From NCBI RefSeq assembly GCF_900188335.1, contig NZ_FZOY01000002.1, positions 744,001 through 808,000 of the forward strand: DNA of 64,000 bases. The letters run 5' to 3'. The DNA comes from Tropicimonas sediminicola. GTDB lineage: Bacteria > Pseudomonadota > Alphaproteobacteria > Rhodobacterales > Rhodobacteraceae. Positions 18,294-32,133 of the stretch are shown in pieces. Position numbers and translations under genes: made by a program. Position 1 is the first letter of the stretch, and the number at the start of each line of letters is the position of its first letter. Under the pieces are notes generated by a model. It saw only the letters and a program-made list of their open reading frames with translations. It did not search any database and was not told the origin of the DNA.

Positions 18294-18752
18294 TCAGCCG
18301 AGCGGACCCGGCAGCCGTTCCTCGCTGAGCATCACGTTGGCCTCCACGTTGCCGGCGCCCGGAAGGGTCATGATGCGGCGACGCAGGACACGTTCGAAAT
18401 CGGCAAGGTCGCGCGCCACGACCTTCAGCCGGTAGTCGAACAGGCCGAGCACGTGTTCGATCGTCTGGACCTCGGGAATGGCCGAGGCCGCACGTTCGAA
18501 CTCGTCAAGCGACACACGCCCCTTGGTGGCGAGTTTCACGCCGAGAAAGACCGTGACGCCGAAGCCGAGCGCCTCGCGATCGAGCACGAGCCGGCGGCCG
18601 GAAATCACGCCGCTCTCGGTCAGCCGGCGAATGCGGCGCCATGCAGCGGGTTGTGACAGGCCCAGCCGACGGCCCAGCTCGCCGGCGCTGAGCGCGGCAT
18701 CGGCGCGAAGCGCGCGCAGGATCGCGCGGTCGGTCTCGTCCAGGTCGATCAC
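18294..18752 (-). CDS. Lrp/AsnC-family regulator (second of a tandem pair)
   Basis: A 152-aa feast/famine regulator. The N-terminal helix-turn-helix (LDETDRAILRALRADA, LGRRLGLSQPAAWRRIRRL) is followed by an RAM-type ligand domain, including GLFDYRLKVVARD. Translation starts at a GTG at 18752 that overlaps the upstream Lrp stop (GTGA), so it should be translationally coupled to it. These proteins commonly bind amino acids; the effector is unknown here. Confidence 0.92.
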   Translation of the reverse strand: MIDLDETDRAILRALRADAALSAGELGRRLGLSQPAAWRRIRRLTESGVISGRRLVLDREALGFGVTVFLGVKLATKGRVSLDEFERAASAIPEVQTIEHVLGLFDYRLKVVARDLADFERVLRRRIMTLPGAGNVEANVMLSEERLPGPLG

Positions 18753-19204
18753 AGCGGCAGGATCTCCCGGGACTTGATGGTCGCCACGTGAACCAGCGCC
18801 TCGACGTCGGCGATATGCGGCAGGGTCAGGATCCTCGTCCGGTAGAGATGCTGATAATGCGCCATGTCGCGGGCGATGATCACCAGCCGGAGGTCGACAC
18901 GCCCGAGAAACGTCTGGATTTCAAGCACCTCCGGCACCTTTCTCGCCTCGCGAATGAAGACATCAAAGGCGTTGGACTGGGTCTTGTCGAGCGAAATGCG
19001 AAGAGAGACATGCACCTGGTAGCCGAGCGCGTGCCAGTCGATCACCGCCTCCTGTCCCTTGAGAATACCGCGGTCACGCATCCGCGTGAGACGCCGGGAA
19101 CAGACCGAGGGCGTGGTGCCCGCGGCGCTCGCGAGATCGGCAATGGCGATTCCCGGGTCGGGCTGAAGGTGGCGCAGCAGGCGGCGGTCGAGGTCGTCGA
19201 GCAT
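18749..19204 (-). CDS. Lrp/AsnC-family regulator (first of a tandem pair)
   Basis: A 151-aa Lrp-type regulator with an N-terminal HTH (LDDLDRRLLRHLQPDPGIAIADLA, TTPSVCSRRLTRM) and a C-terminal ligand domain with FLGRVDLRLVIIARD. The ATG at 19204 is chosen over an in-frame GTG at 19231 because the promoter found upstream predicts transcription starting downstream of that GTG. It is divergent from ilvC with 141 bp between starts. That geometry fits a local regulator of branched-chain amino acid synthesis, which is inference. Confidence 0.92.
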   Translation of the reverse strand: MLDDLDRRLLRHLQPDPGIAIADLASAAGTTPSVCSRRLTRMRDRGILKGQEAVIDWHALGYQVHVSLRISLDKTQSNAFDVFIREARKVPEVLEIQTFLGRVDLRLVIIARDMAHYQHLYRTRILTLPHIADVEALVHVATIKSREILPL

Positions 19205-19230
19205 GAATTCACCGAATTTGGTTAGAAACA

Positions 19231-20368
<1,138 letters not shown>

Positions 20369-20390
20369 AGCCGCCACCCCGTTGAAAGAA

Positions 20391-20420
20391 AAGGGCGCTC
20401 CGAGGAGCGCCCTTTTTGTT
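20391..20420. terminator. Bidirectional intrinsic terminator between ilvC and glmM
   Basis: GGGCGCTC (20393-20400) pairs with GAGCGCCC (20405-20412), closed by a 4-nt loop, with TTTTTGTTT after it on the plus strand and TTTTCTTTC on the minus strand. It sits 24 bp after ilvC and 28 bp after the glmM stop. Confidence 0.92.
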
Positions 20421-20440
20421 TCGGAAGCCCGGTTTCGGCC

Positions 20441-21784
20441 TCAGGCCGCGGCTTCCACGGCGGCCACCACCGCCGCGACGACTTCTTCCATCAGCGTCGC
20501 ATCCTCGCTTTCCGCCATGACACGGATCAGCGGTTCGGTTCCGGACTTGCGGATCAGAAGCCGGCCGTTGCCGGAAAGCTGCGCTTCGGCCGCCGCGATC
20601 GCCTTCTGGACCGACAGCGTTTCCAGCGGCGTCTGGCCTTCCTTGAAGCGGACATTGCGCAGCAATTGCGGCACCGTCTCGAAGGTCATGGACAGGGCCG
20701 AGGCCGGCAGCCCGGTATCCGCCATCCCGGCCAGGAACTGCAGCGCGGCGATCAGACCGTCGCCCGTCGTGGCGTAATCCGTGAACACGATGTGCCCGGA
20801 TTGCTCGCCCCCGAGGTTGAACCCGCCGGCACGCATCCGCTCGACGACGTAGCGGTCGCCAACCGGCGTCCGCTCCAGCCGTAGCCCGCGGCCCTCGAGG
20901 TAACGCTCCAGCCCGAGGTTGGACATCACGGTCGCGACGAGCGCACCGCCCCGCAGCCGGCCCTCCTCGGCCCAGCGGGAGGCCATCAGCGCCATGATCT
21001 GGTCACCGTCGGCGACCCGGCCCTTCTCGTCGATGATCATCAGCCGGTCGGCGTCGCCGTCGAGGCAGATGCCCACATCGGCGCCATGTTCCAGCACCGC
21101 GGCCACGGCCGCCTCGGTATGGGTGGAGCCGCATTCCTTGTTGATGTTGAGTCCGTCCGGCGAGACCCCCAGCGGGATCACCTCGGCCCCCAGTTCCCAC
21201 AGCACTTCCGGCGCCGTGCGATAGGCCGCGCCATTGGCGCAATCGACCACCACCTTCATGCCGGTCAGCCGCAGATGGGTGGGAAAGCTCGCCTTGGCGC
21301 GTTCGATATAACGGAAGCGGCCGTCGTCGATCCGGCGGGCGCGGCCGATGTTCTCGGCCTTGGCCAGTTCGACCCCGTTCACCACCAGCGCCTCGATCTC
21401 GGCCTCCGCCTCGTCCGAGAGCTTGAAGCCGTCCGGCCCGAAGAACTTGATGCCGTTGTCGTAATGCGGGTTGTGACTGGCCGAGATCATGATCCCGACG
21501 TCGGCCCGCATGGACGAGGTCAGGAAGCCCACCGCCGGCGTCGGCACCGGGCCGAGCAGTAGCACGTTCATGCCGGTCGAGGTCAGCCCCGCGGTCAGTG
21601 CGTTCTCGAACATGTAGCCCGAGAGCCGGGTGTCCTTGCCGATCACCACCCGGTGGCCGGACTTGCCGTCGCGGCGGAAATACCGACCGGCCGCAGCGCC
21701 GAGCTTCAGCGCCATTTCGGCGGTCATCGGGTGCGCGTTGGCGCGCCCCCGCACGCCGTCGGTTCCGAACAGGTTCCTGCTCAT
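20441..21784 (-). CDS. glmM: Phosphoglucosamine mutase
   Basis: Converts glucosamine-6-phosphate to glucosamine-1-phosphate for UDP-GlcNAc, peptidoglycan and LPS synthesis. The 447-aa protein starts [13 protein letters not shown]. It has the phosphoserine loop in [12 protein letters not shown], the metal-binding DGDADR motif, the sugar-binding GGEQSGH and the C-terminal phosphate-binding RKSGTEP. The start overlaps the folP stop by 4 bp (ATGA). The frame is open upstream but that part is antisense-like to folP. It is the last gene of folB-folP-glmM. Confidence 0.97.
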   Translation of the reverse strand: MSRNLFGTDGVRGRANAHPMTAEMALKLGAAAGRYFRRDGKSGHRVVIGKDTRLSGYMFENALTAGLTSTGMNVLLLGPVPTPAVGFLTSSMRADVGIMISASHNPHYDNGIKFFGPDGFKLSDEAEAEIEALVVNGVELAKAENIGRARRIDDGRFRYIERAKASFPTHLRLTGMKVVVDCANGAAYRTAPEVLWELGAEVIPLGVSPDGLNINKECGSTHTEAAVAAVLEHGADVGICLDGDADRLMIIDEKGRVADGDQIMALMASRWAEEGRLRGGALVATVMSNLGLERYLEGRGLRLERTPVGDRYVVERMRAGGFNLGGEQSGHIVFTDYATTGDGLIAALQFLAGMADTGLPASALSMTFETVPQLLRNVRFKEGQTPLETLSVQKAIAAAEAQLSGNGRLLIRKSGTEPLIRVMAESEDATLMEEVVAAVVAAVEAAA

Positions 21785-22806
21785 CTTCCCCCCTCGGGTT
21801 GTTTCCCTGACCAGGCAGCCCGCGCGAGGCGTAGCGCCTGCGCGGTTTCCGCGGTGTCGTGCACCCTCACTATCTGCACCCCTTGCGCCACGGCCGCAAG
21901 CGCCACGGCGATGGACCCAGGTGCCCTGTCGCGCGCCTCGGCCGCACCGCCGACAGCGCCGACGAAGCGCTTGCGCGATGCCCCAAGCAGGACCGCGCAT
22001 CCGAGGGTGTGGAACAGCGACAGGCGGGCAAGCAGCGCGAGGTTGTGCTCCAGCGTCTTGCCGAAGCCGATGCCCGGGTCGACGATCACCCGCTCCCTCG
22101 GCAACCCGCCGGCCTCGGCACGGATCAGGCGCTCTTCGAGGAAGTCGTAGACGTCGAGCAGCACGTCGTCGTAGCGCGGATCGTCCTGCATCGTGGCCGG
22201 CGTGGCCACCGAATGCATCAGGCAGAGCGGCGCGCCGGTTTCGGCCAGAAGCGGCAGCATCGCCGGGTCGAAGCCAAGCCCGGAGACATCGTTGACGAGA
22301 TCGGCGCCCGCCGCGAGCGCGGCACGAGCAACCTCTGCCTTGCGGGTGTCGATCGAGATTGGCGACGCCACGCCCGAGGCCCGGAGTTCGGAAATCACCG
22401 GCACGGTGCGGGCGATCTCCTCCGGTACGGGCACCTCGTTGGCGCCGGGCCGGGTGGACTCGCCGCCGATGTCGATGATCTCGACCTCCTGCGCCATTTC
22501 CCTGGCCCGACGCAGTGCGGTGCTCCGCTCCTCGTGCTCGCCGCCGTCGGAAAAGCTGTCCGGGGTCACGTTCAGGATGCCCATGATCGCGGGCGTCTCG
22601 AAGCTCAGCCCCGCGAGGGCCGGCCGGGGCGCGGTGAGCCGGGCCAGAACCGCGGACGGAACGGCGTCGCAGCCCATCACCATCGGCGCGGCTCCGCGCC
22701 GAAGCAGCTCGACACGATCGAACCATGCCCAGCCGCCGGCCAGTGTCACCGCCCCGTCCGGGCGTGCCGGATCGCAGCTCGGGATCGGGCGATAATAGTC
22801 GGTCAT
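21781..22806 (-). CDS. folP: Dihydropteroate synthase
   Basis: Condenses p-aminobenzoate with hydroxymethyl-dihydropterin diphosphate in folate synthesis; the target of sulfonamides. The 341-aa protein has the signature [38 protein letters not shown] and the late GASRKRF. An N-terminal extension of about 70 residues precedes the core, longer than the E. coli enzyme. It lies 35 bp downstream of folB and overlaps glmM by 4 bp, a common folP-glmM pairing. Confidence 0.96.
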   Translation of the reverse strand: MTDYYRPIPSCDPARPDGAVTLAGGWAWFDRVELLRRGAAPMVMGCDAVPSAVLARLTAPRPALAGLSFETPAIMGILNVTPDSFSDGGEHEERSTALRRAREMAQEVEIIDIGGESTRPGANEVPVPEEIARTVPVISELRASGVASPISIDTRKAEVARAALAAGADLVNDVSGLGFDPAMLPLLAETGAPLCLMHSVATPATMQDDPRYDDVLLDVYDFLEERLIRAEAGGLPRERVIVDPGIGFGKTLEHNLALLARLSLFHTLGCAVLLGASRKRFVGAVGGAAEARDRAPGSIAVALAAVAQGVQIVRVHDTAETAQALRLARAAWSGKQPEGGR

Positions 22807-22841
22807 TGGACCCCTGCTCAGGTTCTGACGAGGTGCCGCAG

Positions 22842-23756
22842 CTATAGCGCCAGTTCGTCCTCGAGTGCCAGCAGGTCGCCCCGTGGCACCTCCGCCCCCA
22901 GGCCGATGAAGCGTTCCGCCTCGAGCGAGCGCGCGAACCAGCCCGAGAGCGCGGCGGCCTCGCGCGGCCCGGCGTCAGGCCCCTCCACGGCATCCAGAAC
23001 GATCTTCGACGGGGCCCAGACGACGATTCGCCCGGCATGGATGGCATGGGTGATCTCTGTGCGGCTGTTGACCACGATGCACCGGCGGTCGCGCGCGGCC
23101 AGCACCCAGGCGTTCTGCTCCAGCGCCAGAAGATCGATCCGGCGCTGCGGCATGGACGCGCCCGCAACCGGCGTGGCGGCGTCGGGCATCCCGACGGTCA
23201 GCACAACGGGGCGCTTCAGGCGCTCGATCTGGTCGAGCCAGCCCGGAAGCCGCTTGTCCGCAATCGCCGCGTTGGACAGGTGCAGCACCAGCGGCCGGGA
23301 ATAGCGGTCGGGCTCCGGTTCGGCCGGTCGCACGACGGCGCGGGAGCGCTCGATCTCGACACCGAGCGCATAGGGCCCGCGGTCGAGCTTCTCGATCCGC
23401 ACGAAGACCCGGCGCGCCCGCGGCTCGCCAAGAAGGCGTTCGGCGATCCGCTCCGCCAGCGTCTCCAGCAGGCTCAGCCGTTCGGCCGCGAGCGAGGCGT
23501 CGATCGCCTCGGTGATCGCGTCATAGCTGAGGATGCGGTCCACATCGTCGGCCAGCGGCGCCGCGGCATGACCAACCTCGACCACGACGTTGAAGCGCAG
23601 GCGCTGCTCCACGCCGCGCTCCTCCTGGAACGCACCGATCTCGACGGTGCGGATATAGTCGCGCAGGGAGATGCGGTCGCGGGGAGCATCCGCGGGCGCC
23701 GTCGCGGAGGCACGGCTTTCGGGATGGGCGAAGGCGAGTGTGATGTCGGTCGTCAT
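22842..23756 (-). CDS. folB: Dihydroneopterin aldolase with long C-terminal extension
   Basis: The first ~140 residues are a FolB domain (dihydroneopterin aldolase, folate pathway), with the start of the fold at [17 protein letters not shown] and [34 protein letters not shown] further on. The protein is 304 aa whereas bacterial FolB is about 120 aa. The remaining ~160 residues form an extra region not recognised as a known domain (segments [30 protein letters not shown]). The ATG at 23756 gives MTTDITLAF. It heads the folB-folP-glmM operon. Confidence 0.88.
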   Translation of the reverse strand: MTTDITLAFAHPESRASATAPADAPRDRISLRDYIRTVEIGAFQEERGVEQRLRFNVVVEVGHAAAPLADDVDRILSYDAITEAIDASLAAERLSLLETLAERIAERLLGEPRARRVFVRIEKLDRGPYALGVEIERSRAVVRPAEPEPDRYSRPLVLHLSNAAIADKRLPGWLDQIERLKRPVVLTVGMPDAATPVAGASMPQRRIDLLALEQNAWVLAARDRRCIVVNSRTEITHAIHAGRIVVWAPSKIVLDAVEGPDAGPREAAALSGWFARSLEAERFIGLGAEVPRGDLLALEDELAL

Positions 23757-23902
23757 GCCGGCTTCATGACACGTTCCGCCGGCAAAGCCACGCGGCAAAC
23801 GACGAATTCGGACCACATGCGACCCCTGCGGCCTGCCGGACGCGCCCGGGGAACGTATCCGACGTTCCTTTCAGGCGATCGGGCATCAGGAGCGTCGCGG
23901 GC

Positions 23903-24586
23903 TTACGAGCGCGGGTGGCGGTAGAACCGATGCACCCCGATGTCCGCCGTCCGCGGGAATTTCTTCGCCCAGGACGGGCGCACGGCGGTGGTGTGGTAGT
24001 GGGTGGCCCCACCGGTCAGCAGTCGCGGCGCGCCGTTCAGCATCAAACGCGCCACCTTGCCGACCCGGCGGAAGGCGGAGGGCTCGTTGATGTTCTCGGG
24101 ATTGCCATCGCAGGTGTAGGTGAACTGGCACTGGTACCGCTTGCCGGTGCCCTGGTTGACCACGCCGCAGACGGTGTTCGGGTAGAGCGGGCTCTTGACG
24201 CGGTTGAGGATCACTTCAGCCACCGCGAACTGGCCCTTCACGCTCTCGCCGCGCGCCTCGAAATAGAGCGCCTCGGCCAGGCATTCCCATTCCTGCCCGC
24301 CCTCGACGAAGGGCTGCTTGTCGATCCAGCCCCGGGTGTAGCTCACGGACTTGAAGGTGCGCGGGCGCGATTTGGCACGGAGGGAGCTGCTCGGGGCCAG
24401 ACGCCCCAGATGGTCGTCGCTGAGCGAATTCAGCACGCGGCTTTCCATTCCCATCAGGCTCTCCAGCCGGTCAGCCCCAGACCCTGACGGGTCCGTGGAG
24501 GTCGACAGACGGACTTCGGCTTGTGCTGCACCGGAGAGCGAAATACCGAAAACAAGAGACAGAACGGTTGCACGCAAAAACGACAT
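23903..24586 (-). CDS. Secreted cell wall hydrolase, SleB type
   Basis: A 227-aa exported protein with a signal peptide (MSFLRATVLSLVFGISLSGAAQA, residues 1-23) and a C-terminal Hydrolase_2/SleB domain from about residue 115. That domain includes AEALYFEARGE with the likely catalytic Glu and the conserved ILNRVKSPLYPNTVCGVV and CQFTYTCDG segments with Cys pairs. It should cut peptidoglycan, probably as a lytic transglycosylase, in the periplasm. The ATG at 24586 is set by the signal peptide. The upstream 190 bp hold two inverted repeats (24737-24750 and 24762-24778) without T-tracts. Confidence 0.88.
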   Translation of the reverse strand: MSFLRATVLSLVFGISLSGAAQAEVRLSTSTDPSGSGADRLESLMGMESRVLNSLSDDHLGRLAPSSSLRAKSRPRTFKSVSYTRGWIDKQPFVEGGQEWECLAEALYFEARGESVKGQFAVAEVILNRVKSPLYPNTVCGVVNQGTGKRYQCQFTYTCDGNPENINEPSAFRRVGKVARLMLNGAPRLLTGGATHYHTTAVRPSWAKKFPRTADIGVHRFYRHPRS

Positions 24587-24776
24587 AAGACTTTCCCACC
24601 CAGCGACGCGTCTGGCCACGTCGAGCCGTCGGGGGCGATAGCGCACGACGGCTTCGGGTGTAAATGCCACAATCCGCCCGAATCGGCAGGGAAGCTGACC
24701 CAACGGCAGAATCGTGGCCAAAATGTGACGGATCTGGGCGGATTTCCGCCAGAAATCGGCAGAAAACTGCGCGTTT

Positions 24777-27326
<2,550 letters not shown>

Positions 27327-27468
27327 AGGCGATTCCTTCGTATTGCGCCGGCACCACAAGGATAGCCGAGCCGCCCCCTGCCACAACCGCTGCCGTGCAG
27401 CATCGCGGATTGCAGGCATTCGCGCAACAGCGGCCCACCCGGCCGGCGGGCCGGACAGGCCCGTTCCG

Positions 27469-29688
27469 TCAGCCCTCGATACGCGTCAGGTCGGCCGCCT
27501 GCAGGCAGATTTCCCGGATCCGGTGCAGCAGGTTCAGCCGGTTGCGACGCACGATCTGGTTGTCGGTATTGACCTGGACCGCCTCGAAGAATGCGTCGAT
27601 CGGAGCGCGCAGGGAGGCCATGGCCCCCATGGCCGACGCGAAATCTTCGGCCTCGATGGCCGAAGAGATCGCCCCCTCCGCACGGTCCAGCGCGTCGAAC
27701 AGCGCCCGCTCCTCGTCGCTCTCGGCAAACTTGCGGTCGGGGCCGAACTCGTAGGAGACCCCGTCGGCCTCCTCGGCCTGGGTCAGGATGTTGTTGGCCC
27801 GCTTGAAGCCCTGCAGCAGGTTCTCCCCGTCCTCGGTGCCAAGGAAATCCGACAGGGCCCGCGCCCGCTTCACCACCAGCGCAAGGTCGTCCCTGCTGGG
27901 CATGGACAGGCAGGCGTCGATCACGTCGTGTCGCAGCCCCTCGTCGCGCAGGTGCACCTTGAGACGGTCGTGGAAGAATCCGACGAGGTCGTCGCTGGTG
28001 TCGGGCGAATGCTCGGTGACCTTCTCGATCCATTCCGGGGCATCGCCCTCGATCTGGTCGATCATCGCCCGCACCGCGCCGCCAAAGACCCCGTGATGCG
28101 CGATCTCGCCGAGCAGCGCCTTGCAGAGCGCCTCTTCGCGGTCGCTGGCCGGCTCGATCTTGTGGCGCAGGATCTGCGCGTCGATCAGCCGGTCGAGGTT
28201 CAGCCGCAGGCCGTTGGTCAGCACGAGGCGGATCACGCCGAGCGCCGCGCGCCGGAGCGCGAACGGGTCCTTCGAGCCGGTGGGCTTCTCGTCGATCGCC
28301 CAGAAGCCGGTCAGCGTGTCGAGCTTGTCGGCCAGAGCCACGGCGACGGAGACCGGCGCGGTGGGCACGCTGTCCGAGGGGCCGAGCGGCGAGTAATGCT
28401 CTTCCGCGGCGGCGGCGACCTCCGGGGCCAGCCCCGCGGCCTCGGCGTAATAACGCCCCATCTTGCCCTGAAGCTCGGGGAATTCGTAGACCATCTCGGA
28501 GGAGAGGTCGGCCTTGGCCACTTGCGCGGCCTTTTCGGCAAGCGCCTGATCGGCCCCCACCATCGGCGCGATCTCGCGCGCGAGCGCGGCGATCCGGTCG
28601 ATCCGGGTCTTCTGGGAGCCCAGCTTGTTGTGGAAGGTCACGTTGTCGAGCGCGTCGAGCCAGTCGCCCATCCCGGCCTTCGCCATGCGCAGGTCGTTCT
28701 CCCAGAAGAACTTCGCGTCCGACAGCCGGGCTGCGAGCACCTTCTGGTTGCCGGCGAGGATCGTCGCGCCGTTGTCCTCGGTCACCATGTTGGCGACGGT
28801 GACGAAGCATTCGATCCGGCCGCTCTTCGGGTTTCTCACCGAGAAGAACTTCTGATGCTCCTTCATCGAGGTCTTGAGCACTTCGGGCGGCAGGCCGAGG
28901 AAGTCGGCGCCGATCTCGCCCATCAGAACCACCGGCCATTCGACCAGCCCGGCCACCTCCGCCAGCAGCCCGCGATCCTCGACGACCTCGAGCCCGCGCG
29001 CGAACGCCATGTTGGTCGCGTCATGCCAGATCGCCTCGGCCCGCTCCTTCGGATCGAGGATCACATGCGCCCGCTTCAACGCGGCCGCGTAATCGTCGAA
29101 GCCCCGCACGGCGAAACGGCCCGGGGCCAGGAACCGGTGTCCCGCGGTGGTGTCTGCGGCCGCAATCCCGTCGACCTCGAGCGGCACGGTGCTGGTGCCG
29201 GCCTCGTCGGTCAGCGTGCAGAGGATCGAGTGCAGCGGCCGCACCCAGCGCAGGTTGCCCGCCCCCCAGCGCATGGACTTGGGCCAGGGGAAGTTGCGGA
29301 TCGCGCTCTCCAGAACCTCGGCCACGATCTCGGCCGCCGGGCGGCCGGCCTTGGTGATGCTGGCAAACCAGACCTGCCCCTTGCCCGCGTCCCGCGCTTC
29401 GAGCTGGTCGCGGGTCAACCCGGTCGAACGCAGGAAGCCCTCCAGCGCCTTTTCCGGCGCATCGACCCGCGGCCCCTTGCGCTCCTCGGTCACGGTCGGG
29501 CTCTCCGCGCTCAGCCCCTCGACCGTCAGTGCCAGCCGGCGCGGCGTCGCGAAGGCCTCGGCAGAGGCATAGGTGAGCCCCGCCTCGACCAGACCGTCGG
29601 TCACCAGCTTCTTCAGATCGGCGCTGGCGCGCGCCTGCATCCGGGCTGGGATTTCTTCGGAAAGGAGTTCGATCAGAAGATCGGGCAT
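27469..29688 (-). CDS. glyS: Glycyl-tRNA synthetase beta subunit
   Basis: Beta subunit of the bacterial alpha2-beta2 glycyl-tRNA synthetase, 739 aa. It binds tRNA-Gly and supports the alpha subunit that carries the aminoacylation site. It opens MPDLLIELLSEEIPARMQ as usual for the family and has the HD-like central and anticodon-binding C-terminal parts. The start follows GAGGA. It is the last gene of DUF6446-gltS-glyS (9 bp after gltS). glyQ lies 2.4 kb away on the same strand, separated by marC. Confidence 0.96.
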   Translation of the reverse strand: MPDLLIELLSEEIPARMQARASADLKKLVTDGLVEAGLTYASAEAFATPRRLALTVEGLSAESPTVTEERKGPRVDAPEKALEGFLRSTGLTRDQLEARDAGKGQVWFASITKAGRPAAEIVAEVLESAIRNFPWPKSMRWGAGNLRWVRPLHSILCTLTDEAGTSTVPLEVDGIAAADTTAGHRFLAPGRFAVRGFDDYAAALKRAHVILDPKERAEAIWHDATNMAFARGLEVVEDRGLLAEVAGLVEWPVVLMGEIGADFLGLPPEVLKTSMKEHQKFFSVRNPKSGRIECFVTVANMVTEDNGATILAGNQKVLAARLSDAKFFWENDLRMAKAGMGDWLDALDNVTFHNKLGSQKTRIDRIAALAREIAPMVGADQALAEKAAQVAKADLSSEMVYEFPELQGKMGRYYAEAAGLAPEVAAAAEEHYSPLGPSDSVPTAPVSVAVALADKLDTLTGFWAIDEKPTGSKDPFALRRAALGVIRLVLTNGLRLNLDRLIDAQILRHKIEPASDREEALCKALLGEIAHHGVFGGAVRAMIDQIEGDAPEWIEKVTEHSPDTSDDLVGFFHDRLKVHLRDEGLRHDVIDACLSMPSRDDLALVVKRARALSDFLGTEDGENLLQGFKRANNILTQAEEADGVSYEFGPDRKFAESDEERALFDALDRAEGAISSAIEAEDFASAMGAMASLRAPIDAFFEAVQVNTDNQIVRRNRLNLLHRIREICLQAADLTRIEG

Positions 29689-29697
29689 GGTTGGTCC

Positions 29698-30909
29698 TCA
29701 GAGCGGCAGGAAGAACTGGATCGCGACACTGTTCACGATATCCACGAAGAAGGCCGAGACGAGCGGCAGGATGACGAAGGCCATCGGCGAGGGGCCGTAG
29801 CGCTTGGTCACGGCGGTCATGTTGGCGATGGCGGTGGGCGTGGCGCCGAGCGTGACGCCGCCGAAGCCGGAGGCGAGCACCGCCGCGCGATAGCCCCGCC
29901 CCATCGCGGGGAAAAGCACGAAGAGCGTGAAGACGACGGAGAGCAGCACCTGCGCCCCCATCACCACCAGCAGCACCAGCCCCATGCCCTGCAGGGTCCA
30001 GAGCTGGAGGCTCATCAGCGACATTGCAAGGAAGGTGCCCAGCGCGAAATCGGAGACCATGGCCAGCGTCGGCGTCCGGCGCACCTCGACCGCGCGCGGC
30101 AGCACCGCGGGGATCAGGTTGCCGAGCACGATGCCGGTCAGAAGGCAGGGCACGAAAGGCGGCAGTTCGACCCCGGCATAGCTCAGCGCCTCCCAGAGAG
30201 AGATCCCGATGGCGATGGTCACGTGCACCCAGAGCATCACGCGCATGAAGGACAGGTGGTCGATCGTCTCGACCTCCTCGTCCTCGAAGCCGACGCCGAT
30301 GGTGTTCTCTTCCTCCGGGCGCTCGGGCGTCAGCCCGTGCCGGTTGATCAGGTATTTCGCGATCGGCCCGCCGATCAGCGCCGCGCAGACGAGGCCGATG
30401 GTGGCCACCGCGACCCCGAGCTCGCTCACCCCGGCCGCACCGCCGGTCAGTTCCTCGATCCGGGGTGTCCAGGCGATCACCGTGCCGTGTCCGCCGATCA
30501 GCGCCGCCGAGCTGAGCAGCACGCTGAATTCCGGCGGCAGTTCGAACAGTCGCGCGCCCGCGACGCCGACGAGGTTCTGCAGCACGACATAGACGATGGT
30601 CAGCACCAGCAGGATCGCCAGGGGCACCCCGCCGCGCGCCAGGTCCGAAAGCCGCGCATTCAGCCCGATGCCGGTGAAGAAGACCAGCAGGAAGTAGTCC
30701 CGCGCGGCCAGATCGAAGGCGATGGCCCGCCCGAGCAGGCCGTAGATCAGCATGGTGGCGAGCGCGACCAGCAACCCGCCGGACACCGGCTCGGGGATGT
30801 TGAAGTCACGCAGGAAGGCGACTTTCCGGGTCAGCTGTGCTCCGAGCAGGTACACGAGAAAGGCAAGCGTCACCGAGGCGAAGCCGTTGATCGTCACGGT
30901 CTCGATCAT
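29698..30909 (-). CDS. gltS: Sodium/glutamate symporter
   Basis: GltS-family inner-membrane transporter, 403 aa, with about ten to twelve helices in two inverted halves. Family segments include EPVSGGLLVAL near the N-terminus, IGGHGTVIAWTP in the first half and GFGGVTLGATPTAIANM in the second half; these Gly-rich re-entrant loops are characteristic. It imports glutamate with sodium. Its start overlaps the DUF6446 stop by 4 bp (ATGA) and it ends 9 bp before glyS, so its expression is tied to glycyl-tRNA synthetase. Confidence 0.93.
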   Translation of the reverse strand: MIETVTINGFASVTLAFLVYLLGAQLTRKVAFLRDFNIPEPVSGGLLVALATMLIYGLLGRAIAFDLAARDYFLLVFFTGIGLNARLSDLARGGVPLAILLVLTIVYVVLQNLVGVAGARLFELPPEFSVLLSSAALIGGHGTVIAWTPRIEELTGGAAGVSELGVAVATIGLVCAALIGGPIAKYLINRHGLTPERPEEENTIGVGFEDEEVETIDHLSFMRVMLWVHVTIAIGISLWEALSYAGVELPPFVPCLLTGIVLGNLIPAVLPRAVEVRRTPTLAMVSDFALGTFLAMSLMSLQLWTLQGMGLVLLVVMGAQVLLSVVFTLFVLFPAMGRGYRAAVLASGFGGVTLGATPTAIANMTAVTKRYGPSPMAFVILPLVSAFFVDIVNSVAIQFFLPL

Positions 30910-31373
30910 TTGGAGATCTCCTCGTTGACCTGGTGCCAGACATAGCCGCGCCCGTCCTCAAAAATCGCGACGACCCGGTCGACGCCATTCGCCACGTCCT
31001 TCTGCCCGAGAAAGGCCAGGGCTTCGCCGCGTTCCAGCGCCTCGCCCACTTCCTGCGCGTCGAAACACCCGAACCAGCGCGGCCCGACCAGCGGCACGGC
31101 CTCGGCATAGGGCTCGTAGGTCTCGGTCAGCATCGACAGCGACATCGGCGTGGTGAAGCAGGCGCGATAGCGGATCGGCGAGGACGTCGCGTCGATCGCC
31201 TCGATGTTCTCGGCAAGGATCGGCTCCGGAGCGCCGCCGATCAGGGTCAGCGAGATCTCCTCCGGGGAGGCCGCGACCTCCTCGTAGTAGTAGTATTCCT
31301 GCAGGTAGTAGACCAGCGCCCCGAAAATAAGCGCGATTGCCACGATTCCGCCCCCGATGATCTTGCCGCTCAT
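30906..31373 (-). CDS. DUF6446 family protein
   Basis: A 155-aa protein with a single N-terminal membrane helix (residues about 5-24) followed by a YYYYEE patch and a soluble domain outside the membrane, with two Cys (in RACFTTP and FGCFDAQE) that could form a disulfide. It matches the uncharacterised DUF6446 family, seen in Rhodobacterales near glyQ and glyS. Function is unknown. It starts the DUF6446-gltS-glyS operon and is divergent from marC. Confidence 0.75.
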   Translation of the reverse strand: MSGKIIGGGIVAIALIFGALVYYLQEYYYYEEVAASPEEISLTLIGGAPEPILAENIEAIDATSSPIRYRACFTTPMSLSMLTETYEPYAEAVPLVGPRWFGCFDAQEVGEALERGEALAFLGQKDVANGVDRVVAIFEDGRGYVWHQVNEEISK

Positions 31374-31465
31374 GTTGCCCCCGTCCCGGCTGCCCCTGCG
31401 CGGTTCCCCGGGGCGATGCCCCGTGCTAGGCCGATCATGGCCGCGACATTGGGGAGCCCACATCC

Positions 31466-32101
31466 ATGGAAGCCGGATTTGCCATCAAGTTCTTCGGAGC
31501 GCTCTTCGCCATCATGAACCCGGTCACCAACCTGCCGGTCTTCCTCAGCGTGACGGAGGGCGCCAGCCCGGCCGACCAGCGGAAGATCGCGCTCAAGGTC
31601 GCGACCTTCACCGCGGTCATGGGGGTCGCCGCAGCGCTTGCCGGCACCCAGATCCTCAAGCTCTTCGGCATCTCGATCGACGATCTGCGCGTCGCCGGCG
31701 GGCTGGTGGTGCTGATGTTCGGGTTCAACATGCTCTCGGGCGACGAGAGCAGTTCCCACCACGGGACCGACAGCGAAAAGTCCGGTTACCCGGATGCGGC
31801 GGCGGTCGCCTTCTACCCGTTGACCTTTCCGATCATGATGGGACCGGGCACGATCACCACGCTGATCCTCTTCTCCGGAGAGGCGGAGGGCGTGGCGGGC
31901 TGGGCGCTCTATTTCGGCGTCTTCGCCGTGGTTGTCGCCTCCGTCGCGCTGGTCTTCTCGCAGGCGGGCCGTCTCGGCCGGCACCTGTCGGGCACCGCGC
32001 GGGTGATCATGAGCCGGCTCATGGGCATGATCCTGGCCGCCATCGCGATCGACATGATCTTCAGCGGGGCCAAGGCCCTGCTGCCGGGGCTGGCGCAATA
32101 G
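31466..32101 (+). CDS. MarC-family integral membrane protein
   Basis: A 211-aa protein with six predicted helices and the family segments FFGALFAIMNPVTNLPVF, a cytoplasmic GDESS linker and FYPLTFPIMMGPGTITTLI. MarC proteins were once linked to multiple antibiotic resistance, but that role was not confirmed and their transport substrate is uncertain. It is the only plus-strand gene between glyQ and DUF6446-gltS-glyS. Confidence 0.92.
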   Translation: MEAGFAIKFFGALFAIMNPVTNLPVFLSVTEGASPADQRKIALKVATFTAVMGVAAALAGTQILKLFGISIDDLRVAGGLVVLMFGFNMLSGDESSSHHGTDSEKSGYPDAAAVAFYPLTFPIMMGPGTITTLILFSGEAEGVAGWALYFGVFAVVVASVALVFSQAGRLGRHLSGTARVIMSRLMGMILAAIAIDMIFSGAKALLPGLAQ

Positions 32102-32133
32102 CGCGGCCCGGTGGCTGATGGCGGCAGGCCGGG

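Noticed and set aside
21785-23167. In-frame upstream extension of glmM through folP into folB
   Set aside because: The conserved GlmM start ([13 protein letters not shown]) is at 21784 with an ATGA overlap with folP; the extension is Arg-rich out-of-frame translation of folP.
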